A DNA stretch of 11,021 bases, from contig JBKPRZ010000325.1 in assembly GCA_046734815.1 (NCBI GenBank), positions 1 through 11,021 of the forward strand. The letters run 5' to 3'. The notes under the pieces are model-generated. The model worked only from the letters and a program-made list of their open reading frames with translations. It searched no databases and was not told where the DNA came from. The number at the start of each line of letters is the position of its first letter. Within the stretch, counting starts at the first letter, position 1. The DNA comes from CAVYGB01 sp046734815. Lineage in GTDB: Bacteria > Myxococcota_A > Polyangia > Fen-1088. This document shows, one piece after another, positions 5,138-11,021 of the stretch. The position numbers and the translations under genes are program-made.

Positions 5138-6928
5138 ATGCGCCTGCGGTCTGCCTGGGTTCCTCTCGCGCTGTGGTGCGGCCTGGCGCTCGTTCCGGGC
5201 GCCCCCTCCCGGGCCCGGGCTCAGGGGCAGACGCCTGTGCCTCCCGCCCGCACCCTGCGCCTGCGCTACACGTTCCAGCCCGAGTGTTTCCGCGCCCGCG
5301 CGGACAGCCCCTGCGAGACACCCAAGGCCAACCAGCGCCTGGACCTGGGCCCGCAGATCGCGGTGTGGCTGGAGAAGGCCGACGGCAACACCTTCGTCGC
5401 CGACCTGATGGTCACCAACCTCACGGCGGTGCGCGGGATCGGCAACCGGCCGGGGTTCTGGAAATTCCCCTCCACCTGGCGCTTCCCCTACGGCAAGCGG
5501 AAGATGGTGCTGCCGGTCTGGGCCCACCGGCGCGGCCGCCTGTACGACACGGTGGTCATGCAGGACGACGGGGACAGCTCGGGCGGCGAGATGGGGATCG
5601 GCTTTCACGAGGCCATCTCCTCGCCCGACCCGTACCACTGCCTGACCTTCATGTCCTCGCGCTGGGTGTTCAACGCCGAGAGCGTGGACGCCATCACCTG
5701 TCCGACCGGCGTGTTCAACAGCTCGAAGGGGCGGCTGGACTCGACCCAGAAGACGCCCTACCCGCCCCGCAGCGACCTGGTCGGGTTCCGCGATCAGGAC
5801 TGCGACGTCCAGTGGACCGGCAGCGGGCAGTGCCCGGCGTCGATGATGAGCGCCACGCGCTACGCCGAGATGAATGACCTGGACCTGGTGGCGGCGGCGA
5901 CGCCGGTCTACGGCCGCCCCTACACCGGAACGTGGAACGTGCCGGCCGAGGTGCCGGACGGCGACTACGCGTTGATGCTGGAGATCAACAAGGAGTTCGA
6001 CACCAACGCGAGCCACTCGTACAAGTCCTACATCGATCCCCGCCTGACCGACGCCGGCCTCACCGACAACTTCGGCCAGCCGGCGGTGGTGTTCCGGGTG
6101 CCGATCAAGCTGGACCGCAGCCAGGCGCAGCAGGCGGTCACCACCGAGATCGCGGGTTACGCCGACTGGAACGGCGAGACCGGGCTGCTGCACCTGCCCG
6201 ACTCGACCATCAGCGACACGCCCGGCTCGGGCCGCGGCCGGCTGCGGGTGATCGAGCAGGCCGGCATCGGTGGGGGCCCCGCGCTGCAGGGGCGCGTGCA
6301 CGTGGTCACCGAGGTGGAAGAGAGCCTGCCCCGCTGCCATCCTTCGCTGGTCGGCACCGGCGAGGTGGAGGCGCTGGAGGTCCCGGCCGGCACCGTCACC
6401 CCCACCCAGGCCATGGTCCAGTTCCGGGAGGCGGCCGACAGCGGCAAGCCGGTGGAGCAGTACCAGATCCGCTACCGCCCGGGCGAGACCATGACCGAGG
6501 AAGAGTTCATGAGCGCGGTGCCCGCGCCCACGGTCGAGCCCGCCGAGCCGCACTCGCTGCGCTCGTTCATCCTGCGCGACCTCAAGCCGCTGACCCGTTA
6601 CGTGGTGGGCATCCGCGCCGCAGGCGGCTGCCTGGGACAGGGGCCGCTGGCCCTGAGCACCTTCGTCACGCCGATGCTCGAGTTCAAGACCCTGAGCGGC
6701 TGCTTCATCGCCACCGCGGCCTACGGGTCGCCGCAGGAGCCCCGCATCTCGGCTCTGCGACGCCTGCGCGACGCCGCCCGCCCGCGCAGCGCCATCGCCG
6801 CGGCGGCCGTCGACGCCTACGAGCGGTCCAGCCCCCCGGTGGCGGCGGTGCTGCGGCAGAGCGATCTGGCCCGCGCGGTGGTGCGGACCCTGCTGGCTCC
6901 GGTGGTCGAGGCCCTGGACGCGCGCTGA
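5138..6928 (+). CDS. Secreted multidomain protein with FN3 domain and C-terminal CFI-box
   Basis: The 596-residue product begins with a Sec signal peptide (Arg-rich n-region, hydrophobic 7-20, probable cleavage after ARA at 26-28). A large N-terminal region (29-400) contains paired Cys (50/59, 168/188, 222/232). Its PQIAVWLEKADG (72-83) and VPDGDYALMLEINKEF (272-287) faintly recall DUF2271-type beta domains; this is a weak resemblance. A fibronectin-III-like domain spans about 409-510 (QYQIRYRPG, LKPLTRYVVGIRA). The C-terminus carries CFIATAAYGS (522-531) followed by an Arg/Ala-rich helix to residue 596, matching the CFI-box C-terminal domain that I recall from secreted proteins of delta-proteobacteria and relatives; its function is not established. 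I chose the ATG at 5138 because it gives a clean signal peptide. A GTG at 5111 adds nine residues. No spaced Shine-Dalgarno sequence is seen; a GGGGGG run directly abuts the ATG. Confidence 0.88.
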   Translation: MRLRSAWVPLALWCGLALVPGAPSRARAQGQTPVPPARTLRLRYTFQPECFRARADSPCETPKANQRLDLGPQIAVWLEKADGNTFVADLMVTNLTAVRGIGNRPGFWKFPSTWRFPYGKRKMVLPVWAHRRGRLYDTVVMQDDGDSSGGEMGIGFHEAISSPDPYHCLTFMSSRWVFNAESVDAITCPTGVFNSSKGRLDSTQKTPYPPRSDLVGFRDQDCDVQWTGSGQCPASMMSATRYAEMNDLDLVAAATPVYGRPYTGTWNVPAEVPDGDYALMLEINKEFDTNASHSYKSYIDPRLTDAGLTDNFGQPAVVFRVPIKLDRSQAQQAVTTEIAGYADWNGETGLLHLPDSTISDTPGSGRGRLRVIEQAGIGGGPALQGRVHVVTEVEESLPRCHPSLVGTGEVEALEVPAGTVTPTQAMVQFREAADSGKPVEQYQIRYRPGETMTEEEFMSAVPAPTVEPAEPHSLRSFILRDLKPLTRYVVGIRAAGGCLGQGPLALSTFVTPMLEFKTLSGCFIATAAYGSPQEPRISALRRLRDAARPRSAIAAAAVDAYERSSPPVAAVLRQSDLARAVVRTLLAPVVEALDAR

Positions 6929-6934
6929 GCGCGC
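6920..6934. other. Inverted repeat over the stop codon between convergent genes
   Basis: GCGCGCT-G-AGCGCGC is a perfect 7-base inverted repeat centred on the TGA stop (6926-6928) of the CFI-box gene. The 24-base gap to the convergent VWA gene stop has no other structure. It could form a short GC hairpin aiding termination, but there is no T-run and the centre is tight. Confidence 0.25.
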
Positions 6935-6952
6935 CGCCCTGCCCGACCGCGC

Positions 6953-8404
6953 CTACTCGACCCGGGTCTTGCAGCCGAAGCGCAGCTGCACGGTCACGCC
7001 GGCGGTGTCCTTCACCTTCGTGCACGTCGCGGGGCACAGCCGCACGCGCGTGGGCCGCCCCGTCGCCGGGGGGACGTCGTAAAACCAGCCGCCGCGCGCG
7101 GGATCGCAGCGGTCCTCGCTGGCCACGTAGCGCAGATCCTCGTCGCCGCCCGGCCCGCTGTAGCGCACGTTCACCTTGTCGAAGTCGATGGTCCCCTTGG
7201 AGGGAGGCGGGATCAGGAACTCGCAGCTCAGCGCGGTCCCGCGGATCTGGTTGACCGCCTGCAGGAAACGCTGGGACAGATCGCTGCCGGTCGCCAGCAC
7301 GAAGGGGTCGTTGGTGCCCCCCGCAGCGGCGAGATCGCCCAGGGTGGGTCTGGCCCTCAGCAGCTGCGCCGGGGAGAAGACGCCGATCACGTAGGTGGTC
7401 ACGCCGGGCGCGGCCATACGTGCCTCGGACAGCGCCGCGGCCGCCAGCGCACCGCTGTTCCCCTGCAGCTCGCAGCCGGTGGGCAGGCCGTCGGTGGCCA
7501 GGACCAGCACCGGCTTGCGCCCCGGGTTGGCCGTCGCCCGCGCGCGCAGGTGGGCCAGTGCACCTTTGACCGCCGGGGTGGTCGGGGTGCCGCCGCCCGG
7601 GATGGTCTGGTTCATTGTCGATTCGAGCATCGCCACCGCCCCTGGCAGCTCGCCGATGGGAACGACCGGGGTCTCGTAGCTGGACGCCTCGCAGCTGGCG
7701 CTGCGGTCGTCGAAACACAGCTTCGGCCGCGGCATGCAGACGTCCCCGGCGATTCCACCCGGGCAGGCCTGGCCCATGGCGGTGCAGCGCAACCCGCTCC
7801 GGGCGCACAGGCCGTAGACGGTGCAGGGTGGCGACCCGATCGGGCAGTCCACGTTGATGTCGTTGCAGGCGGGCTCGGTGGTGGAGACGTTGGCGGGCAG
7901 GGAGCAGACGCCCTTCTGCTCGCATACGGGCTGAACCGTCCCGCATTCGCTGTTCGCGGAGCAGCGCTTGCTGGGCGGCGGGAAGAACAGCAGCCCCGCG
8001 CCGAGCCCGGCGGACATGGGATCCTTCACGAAGGTCTGCAGCGCCTCGCGCAGCGCCACCCACTTGGACTGGGCGCCCGCGCTCTCTTCCATCGATCCCG
8101 AGATGTCCACCAGGAACAGCAAGTCCAGCGGCACCAGCTTGCCGTCGTGGGCCTCCTCCGCGCAGCTCTCGCCGACCGGCGGGGTGGGTGCCGTCCCCGG
8201 AGCTGCGGCATCGGCGCCCGCGGCGGGGGGCGGCGGCAGCGTGAATCCGGGACCGCCGCCGGGCCGGCCGCTGGTGGGGCCGCCACCCGACGGTGGCGCG
8301 CCGCCGTTGCTACCACCGGTTCCGCTGATCTGGGGAGCTCCGCAGCCGGCCGTCGGCAGAAGCGACCCGACCAGAAGCGCGATGAGCAACAGGCGACCCG
8401 ACAT
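6953..8404 (-). CDS. VWA-domain lipoprotein with Cys-rich insertion
   Basis: This is a 483-residue lipoprotein: the signal sequence ends in a TAGC lipobox (Cys21), followed by a Gly/Pro/Ala-rich linker (22-80). The von Willebrand A domain starts near 91. DISGSM (100-105) gives the MIDAS D-x-S-x-S, GGGTPTTPA (270-278) provides the MIDAS threonine, and ATDGLPTGC (303-311) gives the third loop (Asp305). The metal site therefore looks intact. Between the first two motifs lies an insertion (about 145-240) with 13 Cys, mostly in quartets of the type C-x5/6-C-x6-C-x5-C, like Cys-rich disulfide repeats of myxobacterial surface proteins. A beta-rich C-terminal region (391-483) has further Cys (394, 433, 457, 461, 478). 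VWA domains bind protein ligands through the metal; the ligand here is unknown. It lies 57 bases after the MepA gene and is probably cotranscribed. AAGGG about 10 bases before the ATG is the ribosome site. Confidence 0.9.
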   Translation of the reverse strand: MSGRLLLIALLVGSLLPTAGCGAPQISGTGGSNGGAPPSGGGPTSGRPGGGPGFTLPPPPAAGADAAAPGTAPTPPVGESCAEEAHDGKLVPLDLLFLVDISGSMEESAGAQSKWVALREALQTFVKDPMSAGLGAGLLFFPPPSKRCSANSECGTVQPVCEQKGVCSLPANVSTTEPACNDINVDCPIGSPPCTVYGLCARSGLRCTAMGQACPGGIAGDVCMPRPKLCFDDRSASCEASSYETPVVPIGELPGAVAMLESTMNQTIPGGGTPTTPAVKGALAHLRARATANPGRKPVLVLATDGLPTGCELQGNSGALAAAALSEARMAAPGVTTYVIGVFSPAQLLRARPTLGDLAAAGGTNDPFVLATGSDLSQRFLQAVNQIRGTALSCEFLIPPPSKGTIDFDKVNVRYSGPGGDEDLRYVASEDRCDPARGGWFYDVPPATGRPTRVRLCPATCTKVKDTAGVTVQLRFGCKTRVE

Positions 8405-8461
8405 GCGTGGCGCACCCTTCTCGAGGGCCCCCCGCTTCGTCGCACGACCGGGCGGACCTTG

Positions 8462-9616
8462 TCAATGTGCGCTGGTGGCGGAGGCGGCGGGCGGGCGCTG
8501 GGCCGTCCGCGCGGTGCTTCCTGGAGCCTCGGGCAGCTGGTCGAGCAAGGCCTGGCAGGCTTGCGGCATCGGGGGCGGTAGCTTCACCTCCGGCGGCGGG
8601 GACGGTGGCGTGGGTGTCGCCACCGGCTTCGTGTCGTCCTTGGCCCGCCGGGCCTCCTCGGTCTCCCACCAGGCCAGCTCGCTGCAGCCGTCGCCCGCCG
8701 GCATCGGCTCCTGGGCCTCGCAGGAGGCGTTGTCCGGCGGGCACTTGAGGCGCACGTGCAGATGGTCGTTGTGGCCCCACCAGGGACGCACGTTGCGCAG
8801 CCAGGTCCAGTCGCGCGGAGGCGGCGGCTCCTTGGCCTTCGACGCCTTCTTCTTGCTCGACCCCGACTTGCCGGACGGCGAGGACGCCTTGGGGTCCGGC
8901 TCGGGCGGCTTGTTGCTGGCGGCCTGCTGGTCGCACAGCTCGCGCTTGATGCGCGGGTGCACGAACACGCGCGCCACCTCCGGATCGGACGCCGCCAGCT
9001 CGATCAGCTGCTCGACCTTGGTTCCCCACTTCGCGGTCAAGGTGCGCGTGGTCAGATCCACCACCGGGATCTGCGAGACGCTCTCGCGTTCGGTCTTCTT
9101 GATCCGCCGCTTGGCCAGCCAGTCCGGGCGGGTGAAGCCGACGTCCACGTCGAGCCCGGTCTGGTGGCTGCGGTGGCCGCTGGGGGTGGGACCGCCGCGC
9201 GCTTGCGACATGTCGCCGATCAACAGGGTGCCGATCTTCTTCTTCTGGGCGGCTGCCGCCAGACGCTGGATGAAGGCGACCAGCGCGGGGTGGCCGTAGT
9301 AGCGGTTGCGGCTCAACCGCATCACCTCGTAACCGGGGCCGGAGCGCGGCAGAGGCACCGCGCCCAGCAGACAGCCGTTGCTGTAGCCCCCCACCGCGTC
9401 GGGCTTGCCCGCCAGCGGGTCGCGGAAATGGTTGAACGCCTCGGCGCGCGCACGCAGGTCGTTCTGCGGCGTGGGCGGCTGGCCGGCGGGCGGCGCCGGC
9501 GCGGCAGGCGGCACCAGCTGCTCTTCTCCAGCCGTCGGCGTGTCGCCCGGCGCCAGCGCGGTCGCCAGCAGCGAGAGCACGGCGGCGGCAGATCCGGCCA
9601 GCACGCTCACGATCAT
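8462..9616 (-). CDS. mepA: Penicillin-insensitive murein endopeptidase (MepA, peptidase M74)
   Basis: M74 enzymes are zinc peptidases that cleave D-Ala-meso-DAP crosslinks in periplasmic peptidoglycan. This 384-residue precursor has an N-terminal hydrophobic export segment (about 3-22) and a Pro-rich linker (35-50). The family landmarks then follow in order: SNGCLLGA (79-86), GDMSQARGG (134-142), SGHRSHQTGLDVDVG (146-160) with metal ligands His151 and Asp158, RDWTWLRNVRPWWGHNDHLH (268-287) with ligand His287, and the C-terminal KCPPDNASCE, PAGDGCSELAWW and QACQALLDQ motifs, all matching the E. coli MepA layout. An insertion rich in Lys/Ser/Pro (about 230-267) lies between the two ligand motifs. 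The ATG at 9616 has no Shine-Dalgarno sequence. A GTG at codon 3 (9610) lies 8 bases after a TATCGT box and could be a leaderless start. The frame stays open upstream to 10843, but that part is antisense to the cytochrome gene and is not coding. The VWA gene follows 57 bases downstream. Confidence 0.95.
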   Translation of the reverse strand: MIVSVLAGSAAAVLSLLATALAPGDTPTAGEEQLVPPAAPAPPAGQPPTPQNDLRARAEAFNHFRDPLAGKPDAVGGYSNGCLLGAVPLPRSGPGYEVMRLSRNRYYGHPALVAFIQRLAAAAQKKKIGTLLIGDMSQARGGPTPSGHRSHQTGLDVDVGFTRPDWLAKRRIKKTERESVSQIPVVDLTTRTLTAKWGTKVEQLIELAASDPEVARVFVHPRIKRELCDQQAASNKPPEPDPKASSPSGKSGSSKKKASKAKEPPPPRDWTWLRNVRPWWGHNDHLHVRLKCPPDNASCEAQEPMPAGDGCSELAWWETEEARRAKDDTKPVATPTPPSPPPEVKLPPPMPQACQALLDQLPEAPGSTARTAQRPPAASATSAH

Positions 9617-9618
9617 TG

Positions 9619-9647
9619 ACGATAGCCGATCGCTTGGCGCGCACCAA
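9619..9647 (-). promoter_or_regulatory. Candidate sigma70-like promoter for mepA
   Basis: On the minus strand, TTGGTG (9647-9642) is followed after 17 bases by TATCGT (9624-9619); the hexamers match consensus at three and four of six bases. The -10 box ends 2 bases before the ATG at 9616 but 8 bases before the GTG at 9610. If the promoter is real, the true start would be the GTG. Confidence 0.28.
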
Positions 9648-9682
9648 TGACCCGCGCCGCCAGCAGCAACCCGCGCGGGTAC

Positions 9683-9696
9683 GCGCCTGCAGGTGC
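9683..9696. promoter_or_regulatory. Imperfect palindrome in the mepA / heme-lipoprotein divergent region
   Basis: GCGCCTGCAGGTGC is a 14-base dyad with one mismatched pair around a perfect CCTGCAGG core. It overlaps a second small dyad, GGTGCGTGCACC (9692-9703). It lies in the 178-base gap between the divergent starts at 9616 and 9795 and is a possible operator. GC-rich background makes chance palindromes likely. Confidence 0.2.
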
Positions 9697-9714
9697 GTGC
9701 ACCCATTTGGCGGC

Positions 9715-9744
9715 GGAACGCGCACGGCGTGAGAAATCGTCTGA
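9715..9744 (+). promoter_or_regulatory. Possible ECF-sigma-type promoter for the heme lipoprotein gene
   Basis: GGAAC (9715-9719) and CGTCTGA (9738-9744) are separated by 18 bases. They resemble the GGAAC...CGTC/TCTGA elements used by extracytoplasmic-function sigma factors, although the spacing is at the long end. A start near 9750 would leave a leader of about 45 bases before the ATG at 9795. No sigma-factor gene is in the window. The rest of the 178-base gap shows no coding content. Confidence 0.25.
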
Positions 9745-9794
9745 CCCTTACCCAATCCCTGAGTGCGACGCCCATCCAACAGGGGAGGTACCGA

Positions 9795-10433
9795 ATGCTG
9801 CAGAGTTTCTTCAGGGCTCGCCCGGTCTTGCTGGCCCTTTCCACGATCACCTGGATCTTCGGATCGGCCGGATGCCCGGGACAGCTCGATGCCACGGCGT
9901 GGCTACCCGACGCCGGCTTCGTCAACCCGCCGCTCGCCTCGCCGGACAGCGCACCGCCGCCGCCGCCGCCGCCCATGATGGTGGACGCGGCTCCGCTGCC
10001 GCCGCCGCCGAAGATGGACGCGCCACCTGCGGCGCCGCGGCCGGATGCGGGCTCGCGCACCGACGCGCCTTCGATGGCGGACGCCGGTGCGATCGCGGCG
10101 GAAGCCTGGTGCAAGGACCCCGCGGAGGTGACCAGCCGGCTGCTGATGCCCAAGTGTGGTGCCTGCCACGGCGCCTCGACCAAGGCCGGAGCCCTGGACC
10201 TGACCTCGCCGGGCGCGGCCGCCCGTCTCATCGACGTACCCGCCGCCGCCGCCGCCTGTCGCAACCAGGCGCTGGTCACCATGAGCCCGCAGGTGGGTGG
10301 ACACTTTTTCACCAAGCTCGACCGCCCGGTCGACAACTGCGGCGACCGGATGCCGCTCGGCGCGGCCTGGCTGACCCCGAACGAGGTGCAGTGCCTGAAA
10401 GAGTGGCTGATCGCCGCCAGCTCGGCCCGCTGA
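9795..10433 (+). CDS. Mono-heme c-type cytochrome lipoprotein, planctomycete-cytochrome-like
   Basis: This encodes 212 residues. The signal sequence (hydrophobic 10-22) ends at GSAGC (23-27), an acceptable but non-canonical lipobox with Ser at -3, so Cys27 may be lipidated. A long linker (28-104) is rich in Pro, Asp and Ala, with a run of seven prolines (54-60) and repeated DAG/DAP units, as in surface lipoproteins of Myxococcota. The heme domain has CGACH (121-125), a conserved-looking AGALDLTSPGAAARL (131-145), and DRMPLG (184-189), whose Met186 is the probable distal heme ligand, followed by LTPNEVQCLKEWL (193-205). Extra Cys (106, 155, 182, 200) may form disulfides. The arrangement resembles PSCyt1-type domains. 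Partner and substrate are unknown. The start is firm: AGGGGAGG (9781-9788) sits 6 bases before the ATG. The in-frame extension upstream to 9693 is less likely. Confidence 0.9.
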   Translation: MLQSFFRARPVLLALSTITWIFGSAGCPGQLDATAWLPDAGFVNPPLASPDSAPPPPPPPMMVDAAPLPPPPKMDAPPAAPRPDAGSRTDAPSMADAGAIAAEAWCKDPAEVTSRLLMPKCGACHGASTKAGALDLTSPGAAARLIDVPAAAAACRNQALVTMSPQVGGHFFTKLDRPVDNCGDRMPLGAAWLTPNEVQCLKEWLIAASSAR

Positions 10434-10459
10434 CCGCCGTCCGATGAAAACGATTTAAT
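10430..10459 (+). promoter_or_regulatory. Candidate promoter for the last gene
   Basis: CTGACC (10430-10435, four of six to TTGACA, overlapping the preceding stop codon) and TTTAAT (10454-10459, five of six to TATAAT) are 18 bases apart. They sit in an unusually AT-rich patch (10444-10470). The predicted start near 10466 leaves a leader of about 33 bases to the ATG at 10499. This is the best sigma70-like pair in the window. Confidence 0.45.
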
Positions 10460-10498
10460 CCCGATCATTTCGCTTACGCCCCAACCCCGGAGTCGAAG

Positions 10499-11021
10499 AT
10501 GAAGGCCCCCACCTTCCGATCCGTCCGTGAAAATCGATCCGTCCGTGTGCTCCTCTGTCTCGCGCTCGCTGCCGGCGCGTTCGTGCCGGCGATGCCGGCG
10601 TTCGCGCGGAACGCGCGCGTGGCGGTGTTGCCCTTCCAGGGGCCGTCGGCTGATCGCCTGCGAGGCGCCGTGGTCAGCCGGCTGGCCAGCGACTGCGAGG
10701 TCGTGCCGCTGACCGAGATCCGGCGGGCCGCCGCGCGCGTGCGGCGGCCGATCGCCCCGAACGCGCTCTGGCAGGCGGTGGCGCGGCGGCTGAATCTGGC
10801 GGCCGTGATCAAGGGCGAGGTGACGTCGGGCCGCCGCTGGCAAGCGCGCCTGGTGGTCAACCAGGCCGGCAGCGGCGTCAGCGTCGGGTCGGTGGTGATC
10901 TCGGACCGCCGCTCTGCCGATCTGATCCGGGAGGTGGCGCGCACGGCGCCGCCACGCCTGGTGTCGCTGGTGCGCAAGACCCAGGGCGCCGCCGCCGGCG
11001 CGGTCGCGCGGGCTCCCGCCG
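10499..11021 (+). CDS. Exported TolB/CsgG-like protein, C-terminus cut off by window edge
   Basis: The frame is open from the ATG at 10499 to the right edge (174 residues, no stop), so the gene is partial. GGAG (10489-10492) sits 6 bases before the ATG. A Sec signal peptide is clear: Arg-rich start, hydrophobic LLCLALAAGAFV (18-29), probable cleavage after AFA (34-36). The mature part opens with a strand NARVAVLPFQGP, then a helix ending in an acidic/valine strand (CEVVPLTEI), then ALWQAVARRLNLAAVIKGEV and a strand RRWQARLVV. This order recalls the N-terminal nucleotide-binding-like fold of TolB/CsgG/FlgO-type periplasmic proteins, in which a strand V-A-V-L-P-F begins the domain. The similarity is by pattern only. 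What follows, perhaps TPR repeats or a membrane anchor, is outside the window. Confidence 0.82.
   Translation, partial: MKAPTFRSVRENRSVRVLLCLALAAGAFVPAMPAFARNARVAVLPFQGPSADRLRGAVVSRLASDCEVVPLTEIRRAAARVRRPIAPNALWQAVARRLNLAAVIKGEVTSGRRWQARLVVNQAGSGVSVGSVVISDRRSADLIREVARTAPPRLVSLVRKTQGAAAGAVARAPA
10517..10547 (+). repeat. 13-base direct repeat with 18-base period inside the signal-peptide region
   Basis: CGATCCGTCCGTG occurs at 10517-10529 and 10535-10547. The 18-base offset equals six codons, so it duplicates RSVR-type residues (7-10 and 13-16) in frame within the positively charged n-region of the exported protein. It lengthens the n-region without breaking the frame. Confidence 0.8.

Noticed and set aside
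4991..6553. A 520-codon minus-strand frame opposite the CFI-box gene.
   Set aside because: Low-complexity Arg/Gly/His/Val content and no motifs. The plus strand encodes a signal peptide, FN3 and CFI-box in one frame.
8443..8465. Perfect TTGACA on the minus strand (8465-8460) as a -35 box for the VWA gene.
   Set aside because: It overlaps the mepA stop codon and no -10-like hexamer lies 16-18 bases downstream, so cotranscription from upstream is more likely.
7550..9299. Overlapping long plus-strand frames opposite the VWA and mepA genes.
   Set aside because: The minus strand carries complete recognisable VWA and M74 motifs; the plus-strand products are compositionally biased shadows.
9617..10843. 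In-frame upstream extension of mepA to 10843, giving a 793-codon frame.
   Set aside because: It would remove the signal sequence from the N-terminus and overlaps the heme lipoprotein and the last gene on the other strand; the export segment begins at 9616.
1..11021. Search for defence islands, mobile elements, CRISPR arrays, tRNA or rRNA genes.
   Set aside because: No transposase, integrase, regularly spaced repeats, cloverleaf or rRNA-like sequence was seen. All real genes are envelope or metabolic proteins and share the same GC-rich composition.

Overview
The window is very GC-rich and densely coded. It looks like chromosomal DNA of a Myxococcota-type (delta-proteobacterial) bacterium. The grounds are the GC-saturated third codon positions, several lipoproteins with Asp/Ala/Gly/Pro-rich linkers, a von Willebrand A lipoprotein carrying Cys-rich modules, c-type heme lipoproteins with planctomycete/myxobacterial-style CxxCH...MPL motifs, and a secreted protein ending in a CFI-box (CFIATAAYGS). 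The phylum is inferred; no rRNA or marker gene is present.

Layout, left to right. 1-2048 (minus): most of a large polytopic membrane protein, truncated by the left edge. 2159-3082 (minus): an EamA/DMT-type transporter. 3146-3805 (plus): a small multi-spanning membrane protein of unknown function, divergent from the transporter. 3798-3843: a hairpin whose right arm is repeated four times and which contains the stop codons of the two convergent genes around it. 4584-5006 then 3828-4580 (minus): a two-gene operon of a mono-heme cytochrome lipoprotein and an Est30-like alpha/beta hydrolase, 3 bases apart. 5138-6928 (plus): a secreted FN3 and CFI-box protein. 8462-9616 then 6953-8404 (minus): a probable operon of an M74 murein endopeptidase (MepA) and a VWA lipoprotein. 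9795-10433 (plus): a second mono-heme lipoprotein. 10499 to the right edge (plus): the start of an exported TolB/CsgG-like protein.

Almost every product is an envelope protein (exported, lipid-anchored or membrane-spanning), so the window is an envelope-biology neighbourhood rather than one pathway. The short intergenic regions hold several dyads and -10-like boxes. Two of the boxes lie exactly 8 bases before ATG codons that lack a Shine-Dalgarno sequence, which suggests leaderless transcripts.

I see no rRNA, tRNA, insertion sequence, integrase, CRISPR array or recognisable defence system. No intergenic gap exceeds about 180 bases. I found no convincing undescribed multi-gene system. The most notable points are the shared stop-codon hairpin repeat, the Cys-quartet insertion in the VWA domain, the insertion between the metal-ligand motifs of MepA, the CFI-box protein, and the pair of related heme lipoproteins.
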